NCBI RefSeq assembly: GCF_030814475.1
Contig: NZ_JAUSVF010000001.1
Location: forward strand, 1,943,001-2,007,000
Reading direction: 5' to 3'
DNA: 64,000 nt
Source of the DNA: Pararhizobium capsulatum DSM 1112
GTDB lineage: Bacteria > Pseudomonadota > Alphaproteobacteria > Rhizobiales > Rhizobiaceae
Each line of letters starts with the position of its first letter. Positions within the stretch are counted from its first letter, which is position 1. The position numbers and the translations under genes were made by a program. The notes under the pieces were generated by a model. It searched no databases, was not told where the DNA came from, and was given only the letters and a program-made list of their open reading frames with translations. Positions 26,407 through 35,781 of this stretch are shown here, one piece after another.

Positions 26407-26811
26407 CTCAGGCCTTTGCCAGTGCGCCGCAGCGCCCGGGTTTCTAAAGCCGGCGTGCCCCTGGGGCAGTCGCCGGATAAGCTTGCTGTCACGCTGTACA
26501 AGAGGATCTGCAAATTTTCCACGGCAACCAAGTTGTAAACGGACACGGATAAATTAGTCCCAACGGGAATGGTTAACCTGATGTAAACACGTCTGCGTGC
26601 GTTGCCAAGCGTCTCAGACTGGACGATCGGGCGAAGCCCCGAAAGCGGCGCCGGAATGTTCATTAGTGTAACAGGACGGTAACAGATCGCTGGGGCAGGT
26701 TGTGCCGAACAAGAAACTGCGACTTGCAAGCTGGCCAGCGGGGAATACAAAGGAGCCAAAGCCGCTTCGCAAAATTTCCGGGCGGCACAGTTTTCCATTC
26801 CGGAGTGTTCC
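26407..26811. promoter_or_regulatory. Divergent lptF / pepA promoter region
   Basis: 405 bases between divergent operons with no credible gene. It should hold the promoters of the LPS-export cluster (minus) and pepA-holC (plus). The middle part (about 26510-26600) is more AT-rich than its surroundings. I could not identify -35/-10 pairs confidently for either direction. A GGAG ribosome site lies directly before pepA. Confidence 0.4.
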
Positions 26812-28302
26812 ATGTCTTTCAAGTTCGATATCGGTTTCTCGAAGTCGGCCGCCGTGTCCGGCGGCGTTGTCATCCTGGCGAAGGTGGTCGATGGCGCTGT
26901 TGCCGGTGCAGCCGACGTGGACCCGGCCGGTATCCTCGAAAACGCCATGCGCATCGGCAAGTTCACCGGCAAGTCGCTGGCCGTGCTTGATGTCGTCGCA
27001 CCTCACGGCTCGGCCGCTGATCGCATTCTGGTGCTCGGTCTCGGCAAGGTACCCTCCATCATCGCCCATGATTGGCTGAAGGCAGGTGGCGCCGCCGCCG
27101 CCAAGGTGCGCAATGCCGATGCGGTGACCGTTTTCATAGATGCTCCCGGGATCGAGGTCACGGCCAAGGCAGCAGTGGATTTCGCTCTTGGCATGGAGAT
27201 GAACGCCTACAGCTTCGATACCTACAAGACCAAGAAGGATGAAGACGAGGAAAAGGCGCCGAAAAAGCCGGTGAAGGTCACCATCGTCACATCAGTTGCC
27301 GGCGAAGCGAAGAAACTCGCAGGCGTCATGGAAGCGGTCGCGGGTGGTGTCTTCCTCGCCCGCGACCTCGTCAATCTGCCACCGAACGCGCTGGGACCGG
27401 TCGAGTTTGCTGACAAGGCCAAGGAGCTGGAGAAGCTCGGTGTCGAAGTCGAAATCCTCACCGAAAAGGATATGAAGAAGCTCGGCATGGGCGCGCTGCT
27501 TGGCGTTGCTCAAGGGTCGGTGCGCCCGCCACGGCTGGCGATCATGAAATGGAACGGCGGCAAGTCCAAGGAGCAGCCGGTTGCCTTCATCGGCAAGGGC
27601 GTCGTCTTCGACAGTGGCGGCATCTCGATCAAGCCGGGTGCCGGCATGGAAGAGATGAAGGGCGATATGGGTGGCGCTGCCGCCGTCACCGGCCTTATGC
27701 ATGTGCTCGCCGCCCGCAAGGCCAAGGTCAACGTCATCGGCATCATCGGCCTTGTCGAGAACATGCCGGATGGCAATGCCCAGCGCCCCGGCGATATCGT
27801 CACGTCCATGTCCGGCCAGACCATCGAGATCATCAATACGGATGCCGAAGGCCGCCTCGTGCTCTGCGATGCGCTCTGGTATTGCAACGATCGCTTCAAG
27901 CCGAAGTTCATGATCAATCTGGCAACGCTGACCGGCGCCGTCATGGTCGCGCTCGGCAGTCATCATGCCGGCCTGTTCTCCAATGATGACCAACTGTCCG
28001 CGCAGTTGACCGAGGCAGGCCTTGCCACGCAGGAACGCCTCTGGCGCCTGCCGCTGGGCAAGGAATACGACAAGATGATCGACAGCAAGTTCGCCGACAT
28101 GAAAAATACCGGCGGCCGTTACGGCGGCTCGATCACGGCGGCGCAGTTCCTCAAGCGCTTCGTCAAGGATACGCCGTGGGCGCATCTCGATATTGCCGGC
28201 ACGGCCATGGGCTCACCGACGGACGAGATCAACCGCTCCTGGGCCTCCGGCTTCGGGGTGCGCCTGCTCGACGAGCTTGTCCGCGCCCACTACGAGGCTT
28301 GA
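26812..28302 (+). CDS. pepA: Leucyl aminopeptidase (M17)
   Basis: A 496-residue M17 peptidase. The macro-like N-terminal domain spans about residues 1-165. The catalytic domain carries [31 protein letters not shown] and the family stamp [10 protein letters not shown], supplying the two-zinc ligands. It removes N-terminal residues from peptides and in enterobacteria also binds DNA. It is followed after 7 bases by holC, the same pairing as in E. coli. Confidence 0.96.
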   Translation: MSFKFDIGFSKSAAVSGGVVILAKVVDGAVAGAADVDPAGILENAMRIGKFTGKSLAVLDVVAPHGSAADRILVLGLGKVPSIIAHDWLKAGGAAAAKVRNADAVTVFIDAPGIEVTAKAAVDFALGMEMNAYSFDTYKTKKDEDEEKAPKKPVKVTIVTSVAGEAKKLAGVMEAVAGGVFLARDLVNLPPNALGPVEFADKAKELEKLGVEVEILTEKDMKKLGMGALLGVAQGSVRPPRLAIMKWNGGKSKEQPVAFIGKGVVFDSGGISIKPGAGMEEMKGDMGGAAAVTGLMHVLAARKAKVNVIGIIGLVENMPDGNAQRPGDIVTSMSGQTIEIINTDAEGRLVLCDALWYCNDRFKPKFMINLATLTGAVMVALGSHHAGLFSNDDQLSAQLTEAGLATQERLWRLPLGKEYDKMIDSKFADMKNTGGRYGGSITAAQFLKRFVKDTPWAHLDIAGTAMGSPTDEINRSWASGFGVRLLDELVRAHYEA

Positions 28303-28309
28303 TCCGCGC

Positions 28310-28759
28310 GTGACGGAAATCCTTTTCTACCATCTGACCGAATCGAAGCTCGAAGACGCGCTTCCCGGCCTGCTCGATCGAAGTGTCGAGCGTGGCTGGC
28401 GCGTGGTTGTGCAGACGGTGGACGAGGAACGCCGCGACCGCCTGGATCAGCATCTATGGGTTTATCGTGACGACAGTTTCCTTGCTCACGGCACGCCCGA
28501 CATGGCCCTTGCCGAGGAGCAGCCGGTGCTGCTCACGGCCGATACTGAAAACTTGAATGGTGCCACCGTCCGCTTCATGGTCGACGGCGCGGCGCCCCCC
28601 GACGTCTCGCCATACGAACGCGTCGTTTTCTTGTTCGACGGCTACGACAATACCCAGCTTGAAGCGGCCCGCGCCAATTGGAAACGCCTGAAGGGCGAGG
28701 GGCATGCACTGACCTACTGGCAGCAGAACGACGATGGTCGCTGGGTGAAGAAGGCGTAA
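28310..28759 (+). CDS. holC: DNA polymerase III chi subunit
   Basis: A 149-residue HolC starting at a GTG: MTEILFYHLTESKLEDALPG. Conserved features are the RGWRVVVQT strand, LWVYRDDSFLAHG and ERVVFLFDGYDNTQLEAARA. The chi subunit tethers SSB to the clamp loader. The GTG at 28310 is chosen because the family starts here and it lies 7 bases after pepA; longer in-frame extensions overlap pepA and do not resemble the family. Confidence 0.93.
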   Translation: MTEILFYHLTESKLEDALPGLLDRSVERGWRVVVQTVDEERRDRLDQHLWVYRDDSFLAHGTPDMALAEEQPVLLTADTENLNGATVRFMVDGAAPPDVSPYERVVFLFDGYDNTQLEAARANWKRLKGEGHALTYWQQNDDGRWVKKA

Positions 28760-29055
28760 TTTTCAGCGCTTTCTCATCGGCGCGGCAACGAAGAAATCGG
28801 CATTGGGTCCAGGTTTCTTCACGATCGGTCCCCTTGCGTTCGTCCGCCGATTTCAATTTATTGTACGTATTTCTATTTCTGAATGTTTGATTGAACTGGA
28901 TTTCATCCCTTGGTCACAAGATGCGTTCGATACAGCGCCATCTCGCCATAGGCTCGCGATAGGAGGCTTTGCACCGTCTTCGACGACGGTTTTCATGATC
29001 GGTCGTCCGGCCACCGCCAGGGCATGGCGGTTGCAGAGTTCTCAATGGGGTTTTT

Positions 29056-29850
29056 ATGGATTTTCTCATTTCGCTTGCGGAATACAGCCTGTTGGCGTTC
29101 GCAGCCCTGCTACTCCTGGCGCAGTTGCTGGCCCATGAGGTCGGTTACCGCTTTGGAGCGCGCAACAAGGAGCGCGCGACTGGCCAGACGGAAAATGTCG
29201 GTATTGTCGTCGCCGGCATGATGGGCCTTCTGGCCTTCGTGCTCGCCCTTACGCTTTCCTATTCCAACGCCCGTTTCAGCGAGCGGCGTCAAGGCACGCT
29301 CGCCGAGTCTAACGCCATCGGTACGGCGTGGTTGCGGGCCAACGCGATCGGATCTCCCGATTCGATCGAGATCGCCAAGTTGCTCGAGGAATATGCGAAA
29401 GTTCGCGAGGATTTCGTCCTTACGGGTCGTGACCCCGAGGCACTTGCGAAGGCGAATGCGGATACGTCCGCCCTCCAGCAAACCATCTGGCAGCATGTGA
29501 CGACCATCGTACGGGAGCATCCCGATCCGATCTCTGCGTCGCTGATGGCGGCCGTCAACGACACATTCGATACCAGCACGTCCGAGCGGTTCGCGACCGT
29601 CATGCGCCTGCCGGCACAGATCTTCTGGCTCTTGCTTGGCGTGATGCTGCTCAGCATGGCGGCGCTCGGCTATCAGTTCGGTCTCAGAGGAAAGCCGGTC
29701 CGCGTCATGATCGTGGTGCTGATGATCGTTTGGACGACGATCATTGTCAGCATTCTGGACCTTGCCGCCGCCAGGGTTGGCAATTTCCGCACCGATGCCC
29801 GCGTCTATGAATGGACACGCCAGGGATTCAAGGGGACGACGAACCCATAA
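29056..29850 (+). CDS. DUF4239 (bestrophin-like) membrane protein
   Basis: A 264-residue protein with two membrane helices near the N-terminus (about 5-25 and 45-70), a cytoplasmic or periplasmic helical middle and two helices at about 185-235 (IFWLLLGVMLLSMAALGYQF, VMIVVLMIVWTTIIVSILDL). The ERRQGTLAESNAIGTAWLRA stretch after the second helix is typical of DUF4239. The function is unknown. It is monocistronic, 296 bases after holC, a gap in which I see no gene, and ends just before a strong terminator. Confidence 0.78.
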   Translation: MDFLISLAEYSLLAFAALLLLAQLLAHEVGYRFGARNKERATGQTENVGIVVAGMMGLLAFVLALTLSYSNARFSERRQGTLAESNAIGTAWLRANAIGSPDSIEIAKLLEEYAKVREDFVLTGRDPEALAKANADTSALQQTIWQHVTTIVREHPDPISASLMAAVNDTFDTSTSERFATVMRLPAQIFWLLLGVMLLSMAALGYQFGLRGKPVRVMIVVLMIVWTTIIVSILDLAAARVGNFRTDARVYEWTRQGFKGTTNP

Positions 29851-29857
29851 AATCTGC

Positions 29858-29894
29858 AAAAACCGGGCGGGCTGCTTTGCAAAGCAGCCCGCCC
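29858..29894 (-). terminator. Terminator between DUF4239 and the sugar dehydrogenase
   Basis: A 30-base perfect palindrome from GGGCGGGCTGCTTTGC (29865-29880) to 29894. In the minus direction it is followed after two bases by five Ts, so it mainly serves the dehydrogenase gene at 29907-30833, and probably also blocks plus-strand transcripts from DUF4239. Confidence 0.85.
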
Positions 29895-29906
29895 AAATCT
29901 CGGAAA

Positions 29907-30833
29907 TCAATCGTGAAAAGCTTCGACGAACTTGCGCTTGCCGAGCATGAAGGCATCTGCAACGTGGCGCAGCGGCGCCAGATCGACGTCGGACTTGCCG
30001 GCCTTCACGATTTCAGCGAAGCGCTCGTAAAGCGCCGGATATTCGCGCTCGGGCGTGTCCTTGCGCAGTTCGCCATTGATCGAGAGCTTGGCGCCGCCTT
30101 CGGCCAGAACCATCCGGCCTGCATCCGTTTCCGCGATGATGTCCCAGCTCTGGTGGCCGGTCTGGCGCCAGTCGAATTCGGCGGAAACCGGAAGAGCGTC
30201 TGCATCCCGGAAGGTGATGCTGGCTGCGATCGGAGCGTCGCGATTCTCGGGGAATTCGAGCGTAGCGGCGGTGATGAATAGCTGTTTCGGCAGGATATGC
30301 GTGACGATCGACAGCGCATTGATGCCCGGATCGAAGACGCCGAGACCGCCGGCTGCCCAGATCCATTCCTGGTTCGGATGCCAGTGGCGCACGTCTTCTT
30401 TCCAGATGACCTGGACACTGTTGATCTTCGTCGAAGCAAGGAATGCCTTGGCTTCCTCGACGGCCGGTGCATAGCGCGAATGCCAGCTGGCAAACAGCGA
30501 CAGGCCCTTCGAATCGGCCAGCGCCTGCAGGTCTGCCACTTCGCTCAGCGTCGCCCCCGGCGGCTTTTCGAGGAACACATGCTTGCCGGCCTGCAGCGCC
30601 GTGTGCGCAGCCGCATAGCGGTACTGCGGCGGCATGCAGAGCGAAACAGCGTCGATTGCCGGTACGGCTTCGAGCATCGCTTCGATCGACTTGAAATTGT
30701 CGATCCCGTCGACGACGCCGTGGCGGCTGGCTGCAGCGATCAGCTTGTAGTCGGAATTGGCGGCGATGGCGGGCAGATGCTGGTCGCGGACGATCTTGCC
30801 GACACCGACGATGGCGATATTGATGGGGCTCAT
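29907..30833 (-). CDS. Gfo/Idh/MocA sugar dehydrogenase, D-galactose (or L-arabinose) 1-dehydrogenase-like
   Basis: A 308-residue oxidoreductase. It has an N-terminal Rossmann fold (INIAIVGVGKIVRDQHLPAI) and the EKPPGATL motif. The catalytic-domain stretch ASWHSRYAPAVEEA, VIWKEDVRHWHPNQEWIW and AGGLGVFDPGINALSIVTH closely recalls Pseudomonas galactose dehydrogenase. It would oxidise the sugar at C1 to the lactone with NAD(P)+. No lactonase or dehydratase gene is adjacent, so the pathway is not completed here. The start is supported by the family N-terminus; the ribosome site is weak. Confidence 0.82.
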   Translation of the reverse strand: MSPINIAIVGVGKIVRDQHLPAIAANSDYKLIAAASRHGVVDGIDNFKSIEAMLEAVPAIDAVSLCMPPQYRYAAAHTALQAGKHVFLEKPPGATLSEVADLQALADSKGLSLFASWHSRYAPAVEEAKAFLASTKINSVQVIWKEDVRHWHPNQEWIWAAGGLGVFDPGINALSIVTHILPKQLFITAATLEFPENRDAPIAASITFRDADALPVSAEFDWRQTGHQSWDIIAETDAGRMVLAEGGAKLSINGELRKDTPEREYPALYERFAEIVKAGKSDVDLAPLRHVADAFMLGKRKFVEAFHD

Positions 30834-30984
30834 GGTGTTTCGCTCGATTAGTATGATTTTATGATGCGCTTTGTATCAGAAAGCGGGATACGGGCAAGCG
30901 GCGCTGACGCAATGATCGATGACGATCATGGACAAAGCGATGGTGAGCCTGTTTGCATAATGCGAATCGCACACAGGAGCCGCC

Positions 30985-31827
30985 ATGCCGCCGATCTATC
31001 GAAAAGCCACCCGCGCCGATCTCGACATGATGCTGGACTGGGCGGCGCGCGAAGGCTGGAACCCCGGTCTCGGAGACGCAACGCCGTTCTTCGCTGCCGA
31101 TCCCGATGGTTACTGGCTCGCAGAGGAGGAGGGCCAGATCGTGGCTGCCATCTCGCTCGTCCGCTACGGCCCGGATTATGCCTTTCTCGGCTTCTACATG
31201 GCGCATCCGGATTTCCGCGGGCAGGGTATCGGCCATGCTCTGTGGAAGAAGGCGCTCCGCGAAACAAGCGCCAGGACCATGGGTCTTGATGGCGTGGTCG
31301 CGCAGCAGGAAAACTACCAGAAATCGGGCTTTGCCTATGCTTACGCCAATTTCCGCTACGGTGGCGAGGTGACCTGCAGCGAACCTCCGTCCTCTGAATT
31401 GACTGAAGTTTCGCCCGTGCATATCCCCTCGATCATCGCCTATGACCGCCGCTTTTCGCCCGGCCCACGGGATGCTTTCCTCAAGGAATGGCTGCGGCCG
31501 CTGCCCAATCGAAACAGCGTCGCGTTCATCCGCCATGCGGAAATATCAGGCTACGGCACCATCCGCGCCTGCCGCGAGGGCCACAAGATCGGCCCGCTGT
31601 TTGCGGATACGGAAACCAATGCCGACCTCATCTTCCGCAAGCTGGTGACGATGGCCGGTGGAGGCCAGATCTTCCTCGATATACCTGAACCGAACGCCGC
31701 GGCAAAAGCGTTGTGCGACCGATACAATCTTAAGCCGGTCTTTGAGACGGCGCGCATGTATCGCGGCCCGGTGCCCGATCTGCCGCTGTCGCAGATTTAC
31801 GGCATCACCACTTTCGAACTTGGCTGA
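30985..31827 (+). CDS. GNAT acetyltransferase with YitH/HolE-type C-terminal domain
   Basis: A 280-residue protein. The N-terminal GNAT domain has ATRADLDMMLDWAAREGWNP, FLGFYMAHPDFRGQGIGHAL (acetyl-CoA loop RGQGIG) and VVAQQENYQKSGF. The C-terminal half (about 150-280) resembles the second acetyltransferase-like domain of the YitH/HolE group (IRACREGHKIGPLFADTETN). The substrate is unknown. ACAGGAG precedes the ATG. It is divergent from the sugar dehydrogenase. Confidence 0.88.
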   Translation: MPPIYRKATRADLDMMLDWAAREGWNPGLGDATPFFAADPDGYWLAEEEGQIVAAISLVRYGPDYAFLGFYMAHPDFRGQGIGHALWKKALRETSARTMGLDGVVAQQENYQKSGFAYAYANFRYGGEVTCSEPPSSELTEVSPVHIPSIIAYDRRFSPGPRDAFLKEWLRPLPNRNSVAFIRHAEISGYGTIRACREGHKIGPLFADTETNADLIFRKLVTMAGGGQIFLDIPEPNAAAKALCDRYNLKPVFETARMYRGPVPDLPLSQIYGITTFELG

Positions 31828-31830
31828 ATT

Positions 31831-32052
31831 TTAAAGAAGACGCGTGTCGGTCGCGATCAGGAAAACGCTGGCGAAGGTGATGGCCGAAAGGCAGGCGACG
31901 GCGATCCAGAACCATAGGCCGGCCGCCTCCCGCTCGCCCTCCGCCATGGCCGGCGTCACGTTGCGCAGCTTCGTCAGCTGGTGGCGCGGGTTGCCCCACT
32001 TCACCCGGCGAAACCGGTAGACATCCGTTCTTTGCGTGCGCTCTTTCCTCAT
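31831..32052 (-). CDS. Small single-pass membrane protein, unknown function
   Basis: A 73-residue protein: a basic N-terminus (MRKERTQRTDVYRFRRVKWG) and one membrane helix near the C-terminus (about 46-66, LWFWIAVACLSAITFASVFL). The overlapping frame on the same strand lacks this organisation. It resembles no family I can name. Its 3' end lies 4 bases from the GNAT stop. Confidence 0.5.
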   Translation of the reverse strand: MRKERTQRTDVYRFRRVKWGNPRHQLTKLRNVTPAMAEGEREAAGLWFWIAVACLSAITFASVFLIATDTRLL

Positions 32053-32134
32053 GGCTCAAAAGTTTAAAATGAGTCGATGAAGGCCATATTAAAGAAACCG
32101 CTAAAATTTTAACGAATCGTTTAGCACCGATGAA

Positions 32135-34018
32135 TCAGCTCGCCATCGCCTCTTCATATTCGGTCGAAAGCTCCATCCACTGGTCTTCGGCCTTGCTCAG
32201 GCGAGACGCAACCTCTGCCCGTTCCTTGACCTTGGTGGCCGCCTTGTCGGGGAATTTTTCGTAGAGTTCCTGGCTCTCAAGCTCCGCATCAAGGGCCCGA
32301 ATCTGCTTCTGAAGCTTTTCCGTCAGGGATTCGATTTCATTGATCTTTTTCTTCAGCGGCGCAAAGGCGGCGCGCTTTTCCGCGGCTGCCTTGCGCTGGT
32401 CGGCCTTGTTCACTGTCTCGTCTGCAGGCTTGGTCTTGGCGCCCTTGGTCCTGCTGCTGGCGACGATGACGCTGCGGTAATCCTCGAGGTCGCCGTCATA
32501 GTTCGTCACGGTGCCGTCGCGCACCAGCCACAGCCGGTCCACAGTCGCCTCGATCAGGTGGCGATCATGCGAGATCAGGATAACCGCGCCCTCATAGTCG
32601 TTCAGTGCCTCGATCAGTGCATTGCGGCTGTCGATGTCGAGGTGGTTGGTCGGCTCGTCGAGGATCAGCATGTTCGGCGCGTCGAAGGCGGCGAGGCCCA
32701 TCAGCAGGCGCGCTTTTTCGCCGCCCGAAAGGTCCTTGGCCGGCGTGTCCATCTTTTCGGTCGCAAGACCCATCTGGGCGACGCGCGAGCGCACCTTGGC
32801 TTCCGGCGCATCCGGCATCAGCGGACGGATATGCTGAACCGCGGTATCACCGGGAACGAGATCGTCCAGCTGATGCTGGGCAAAGAAGCCGATCTTCAGG
32901 TTCGGTGCCAGCCGGATGTCGCCGGCATCAGCGGAAAGCCGACCGGAGATGAACTTGGCAAACGTCGATTTGCCATTGCCGTTCGAGCCGAGCAGGGCGA
33001 TGCGGTCGTCATTGTCGATCCTGAGGTTCAGGCCCTTCAGGATCGGCTTGCCGGGCGTGTATCCGACAGAACCGCCCTGGATGGCGATGATCGGCGAGGC
33101 CGGTTGTTTTTCCGGCTCGGGAAAATGGATCGGATGGACATGATCCTCGATGACGGCGGCAACGGTCCCCATCCGCTCCAGCGCCTTGACGCGGCTCTGC
33201 GCCTGACGGGCCTTGGTTGCCTTGGCCTTGAACCGGTCGATGAAGGACTGCAGGTGCTTGCGCGCCGCCTCATTCTTCACCTTGGCCTTCTGCTGCAGCT
33301 CGATCGCCTCGGCGCGCTGGCGCTGGAACTGGTCGTAGGAGCCGCGGTAGAAGGTCAGCTTCTTCTGGTCGAGATGGATGATCGAATTGACAGCCGTGTT
33401 GAGCAGGTCGCGATCGTGGCTGATGATGATGACCGTGTGTGGATAGCGGCGGATATAGTCCTCCAGCCACAATGCGCCTTCGAGGTCGAGATAGTTGGTC
33501 GGTTCGTCGAGCAGCAGCAGGTCCGGCTCGGCAAACAGCACGGCCGCCAGCGCCACGCGCATGCGCCAGCCACCGGAAAAGGACGAGGCCGGGCGCTTCT
33601 GCGCCTCATGGTCGAAACCGAGACCAGCGAGAATGCTGGCCGCACGCGATTCCGCCGAATGCGCCTGGATGTCGGTGAGCCGCGTCTGGATTTCGGCAAT
33701 ACGATGCGGATCGGTGGCATGCTCGGCTTCAGTCAGCAGCGCCTCGCGCTCCTTGTCTGCTTTCAGCACGATTTCGATCAGCGGCTCTTCGGTGCCGGGC
33801 GCTTCTTGTGCCACCTGTCCGATGCGGGCATTCCTGGGGATCGAAACGGAACCTGTCTCGCTCTCCATCGTGCCGGTGATGATGCGGAAGAGCGTCGACT
33901 TGCCGGCGCCGTTCTTGCCGACGAGGCCGGCCTTGGTGCCGGCAGGAAGCGAAACCGTCGCCTGGTCGATGAGCAGGCGGCCGGCAATACGCGCGGAGAG
34001 ATTGTTGATCGTGATCAT
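32135..34018 (-). CDS. ABC-F family ATPase
   Basis: A 627-residue soluble protein with two ABC domains. The first has GLVGKNGAGKSTLFRIITG, SSFSGGWRMRVALA and LLLDEPTNYLDL; the second has ALLGSNGNGKSTFAKFISG, LSGGEKARLLMG and LILDEPTNHLDI. A charged linker separates them and a coiled-coil tail ends the protein (about 545-625). This is the ABC-F layout (Uup/YheS-like), whose members act on the ribosome rather than as transporters. The ATG at 34018 is chosen because MITINNLSARIAGRLLIDQA is the family start. Confidence 0.92.
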   Translation of the reverse strand: MITINNLSARIAGRLLIDQATVSLPAGTKAGLVGKNGAGKSTLFRIITGTMESETGSVSIPRNARIGQVAQEAPGTEEPLIEIVLKADKEREALLTEAEHATDPHRIAEIQTRLTDIQAHSAESRAASILAGLGFDHEAQKRPASSFSGGWRMRVALAAVLFAEPDLLLLDEPTNYLDLEGALWLEDYIRRYPHTVIIISHDRDLLNTAVNSIIHLDQKKLTFYRGSYDQFQRQRAEAIELQQKAKVKNEAARKHLQSFIDRFKAKATKARQAQSRVKALERMGTVAAVIEDHVHPIHFPEPEKQPASPIIAIQGGSVGYTPGKPILKGLNLRIDNDDRIALLGSNGNGKSTFAKFISGRLSADAGDIRLAPNLKIGFFAQHQLDDLVPGDTAVQHIRPLMPDAPEAKVRSRVAQMGLATEKMDTPAKDLSGGEKARLLMGLAAFDAPNMLILDEPTNHLDIDSRNALIEALNDYEGAVILISHDRHLIEATVDRLWLVRDGTVTNYDGDLEDYRSVIVASSRTKGAKTKPADETVNKADQRKAAAEKRAAFAPLKKKINEIESLTEKLQKQIRALDAELESQELYEKFPDKAATKVKERAEVASRLSKAEDQWMELSTEYEEAMAS

Positions 34019-34087
34019 GGCCGGCGTTTTGGCCGATGTTGTCGCGGAAGGCAAGTGTCCCAGAGGCCGCAGTCTTCGTGAAAAGGC

Positions 34088-35167
34088 CTATGCCGCGTGG
34101 GGAGAGTAGAGGCGCGGCGATCTCGCGCCGACGGCGGCCGAGAACACCAGCTGGCCCGGATGGCCGGAGGCCTTGACGGCGTGCAGCGCGAGTTCCGCCT
34201 GGCTGAAGAGATCGGCCTCTCCACTTGCGGCATCGGTCATCGCGATGCCTGCCGAGAGAGACAGTCGTTCCGGCGTGAACGAGCGTTCGGGCAGGGGGAT
34301 GTCGATGGCTTCGATCGAAGCGCGTATGCGCGAGACGATTGCCTCTGCATTGGCGGCGCTGACGTCGGAAAACAGGAAGGCCAGTTCATCCAGTCCGATA
34401 CGACCGACGAAGTCGTTCTTCTTGATGGATTTGCGGAAAATCGGAGCGAGTTTCTTCAGCGCCTTTTCCAGCGCGTCCACGCCGTACCGTTCGCCGACGC
34501 CGCGCAGGCCGTTAAGGGACACCAGCACAAGGGCCGTGGGCGGCGGCGCATCGAGAAACAGCGCCGATAGCCGCGCCGAGAATGCCGTACGGTTCGGAAG
34601 CCCGGTTGAGGGATCCCGCGTCGCCGCTGCCCGCAGCGCATCGATATCGCCTTCCATGGAAGACAGCTGTGCAACGGTTTCGGTAAGCCGCCCAGAGAAG
34701 CTTGCTTCGTCGCGCAGCAGCGCTGCGGCCTGATCACGGATCGCCTGCGTCGCATCGGCAAAGTCCGACATGGCAACCACCGGATCGTTTTCGAGCCGAA
34801 GCGCAAAATCCTGCAGCTGGCGGACGAAACCCGTCTTGCGATTGGTGGCCTCGCGCATCGCCACCGAAACGTCACCCAGGAGCTTCACGGCCTGCGCCTG
34901 AACCTTGTCGGCACTCAGTGTCGCGTGGCTTGCAAGATTGTGACGAATACCAAGTTCGTCAATCTTGGCTGCATCGGGAGAGGGCCCGAGTGCCGAAAGC
35001 TCGCGGGCAAGATCTGGATTGCGTCCCGAAAGCGCCTCGTAAAACAGCGCATAGTTGCGCGGCAGGGGAGAAACGCCAAGGCTCGCCATGGCCTGGGCAA
35101 TCCTGACGAACACGGCGTCGATTTCCGTCCGTGCCGGCCGCTGCGCGTTCTGCTTGGGGTTCGTCAT
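34088..35167 (-). CDS. Degenerate GGDEF-domain protein
   Basis: A 359-residue protein with a helical N-terminal half containing PLPRNYALFYEALSGRNPDL, followed by a GGDEF-fold domain (about 180-335). The signature is GLDEL (258-262) instead of GGDEF, and the usual LDIDHFK metal site reads LVSLNGLRG. It is therefore unlikely to make cyclic di-GMP and may act as a sensor or scaffold. No membrane helix was seen. The start at 35167 (MTNPKQNAQRP) follows AGGGA; an ATG 11 codons upstream (35200) is the alternative. Confidence 0.85.
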   Translation of the reverse strand: MTNPKQNAQRPARTEIDAVFVRIAQAMASLGVSPLPRNYALFYEALSGRNPDLARELSALGPSPDAAKIDELGIRHNLASHATLSADKVQAQAVKLLGDVSVAMREATNRKTGFVRQLQDFALRLENDPVVAMSDFADATQAIRDQAAALLRDEASFSGRLTETVAQLSSMEGDIDALRAAATRDPSTGLPNRTAFSARLSALFLDAPPPTALVLVSLNGLRGVGERYGVDALEKALKKLAPIFRKSIKKNDFVGRIGLDELAFLFSDVSAANAEAIVSRIRASIEAIDIPLPERSFTPERLSLSAGIAMTDAASGEADLFSQAELALHAVKASGHPGQLVFSAAVGARSPRLYSPHAA

Positions 35168-35305
35168 CGGTTCAATCCCTGAAACAGCTGATATTGCCAT
35201 CTTGCGGCCTTGCCGCCGTTTTCCTTGTTATGGAATTGGATAAGCCGTTGACATTAAAAGAGCGTCAATCTGCGATTGCGCCTGTATGTGATGGTTACAG
35301 AGCGC

Positions 35306-35713
35306 TTAAGAACATGGCCATCTCAGCGCTGTCGCAGTCTGCACCAGGATGTCGGCGCTACGCCCCAGCTCCAGCGGGTTAGCCTCCAGAAAGGCGCAGA
35401 CAACGTCGATATGCTCCTGCAGGATAATCGTATCGGGCGCGCATATATTGGCGCGGATCTTTGCCGTCACACTGATCGTGCTCTTCGGCCGATTGTTCTC
35501 CGCATCGACGACATCCGCCAATTCCGCATGATGCAGATCGCGGGACCAGCGGTCGAGGACACCGGCAACATAGCCGGCAAGGGCAGGATTCCTCGGTGGC
35601 TGGCAAAACGCGTGCAGCGTCACGCCGTCAACGAACTGCGCCCGTGCCGTCGTTGGTGCTACAGCAGCCAGCGCGGCTAAAACAATCATCGGCAGGCGGC
35701 ATCGTCCCGGCAT
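35306..35713 (-). CDS. Exported small protein with Rap1a/Tai-like domain
   Basis: A 135-residue protein with a signal peptide (MPGRCRLPMIVLAALAAVAP, cleavage after TTARA). The mature part opens FVDGVTLHAFCQPPRNPALA and contains YVAGVLDRW, then CAPDTIILQEHIDVVCAFLE, ending LVQTATALRWPCS. The spaced cysteines and this layout resemble the Rap1a/Tai immunity-like domain. TAGGAGGAAGG precedes the ATG at 35713. No toxin or type VI gene is adjacent, so an immunity role is not supported by context. Confidence 0.6.
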   Translation of the reverse strand: MPGRCRLPMIVLAALAAVAPTTARAQFVDGVTLHAFCQPPRNPALAGYVAGVLDRWSRDLHHAELADVVDAENNRPKSTISVTAKIRANICAPDTIILQEHIDVVCAFLEANPLELGRSADILVQTATALRWPCS

Positions 35714-35781
35714 TGCCCTTCCTCCTACCAAGCTCGCGCGGCATGGTCGTATGCTACGCCAAATGCACGCCCACGCAACTC

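Noticed and set aside
31805..32059. An 84-residue minus-strand frame overlapping the small membrane protein
   Set aside because: It has no membrane helix or recognisable pattern; the overlapping 73-residue frame has a basic N-terminus and a clear membrane segment.
35306..35713. A type VI immunity assignment for the Rap1a-like gene
   Set aside because: No effector, Hcp, VgrG or other secretion gene in the window; only the domain resemblance is claimed.
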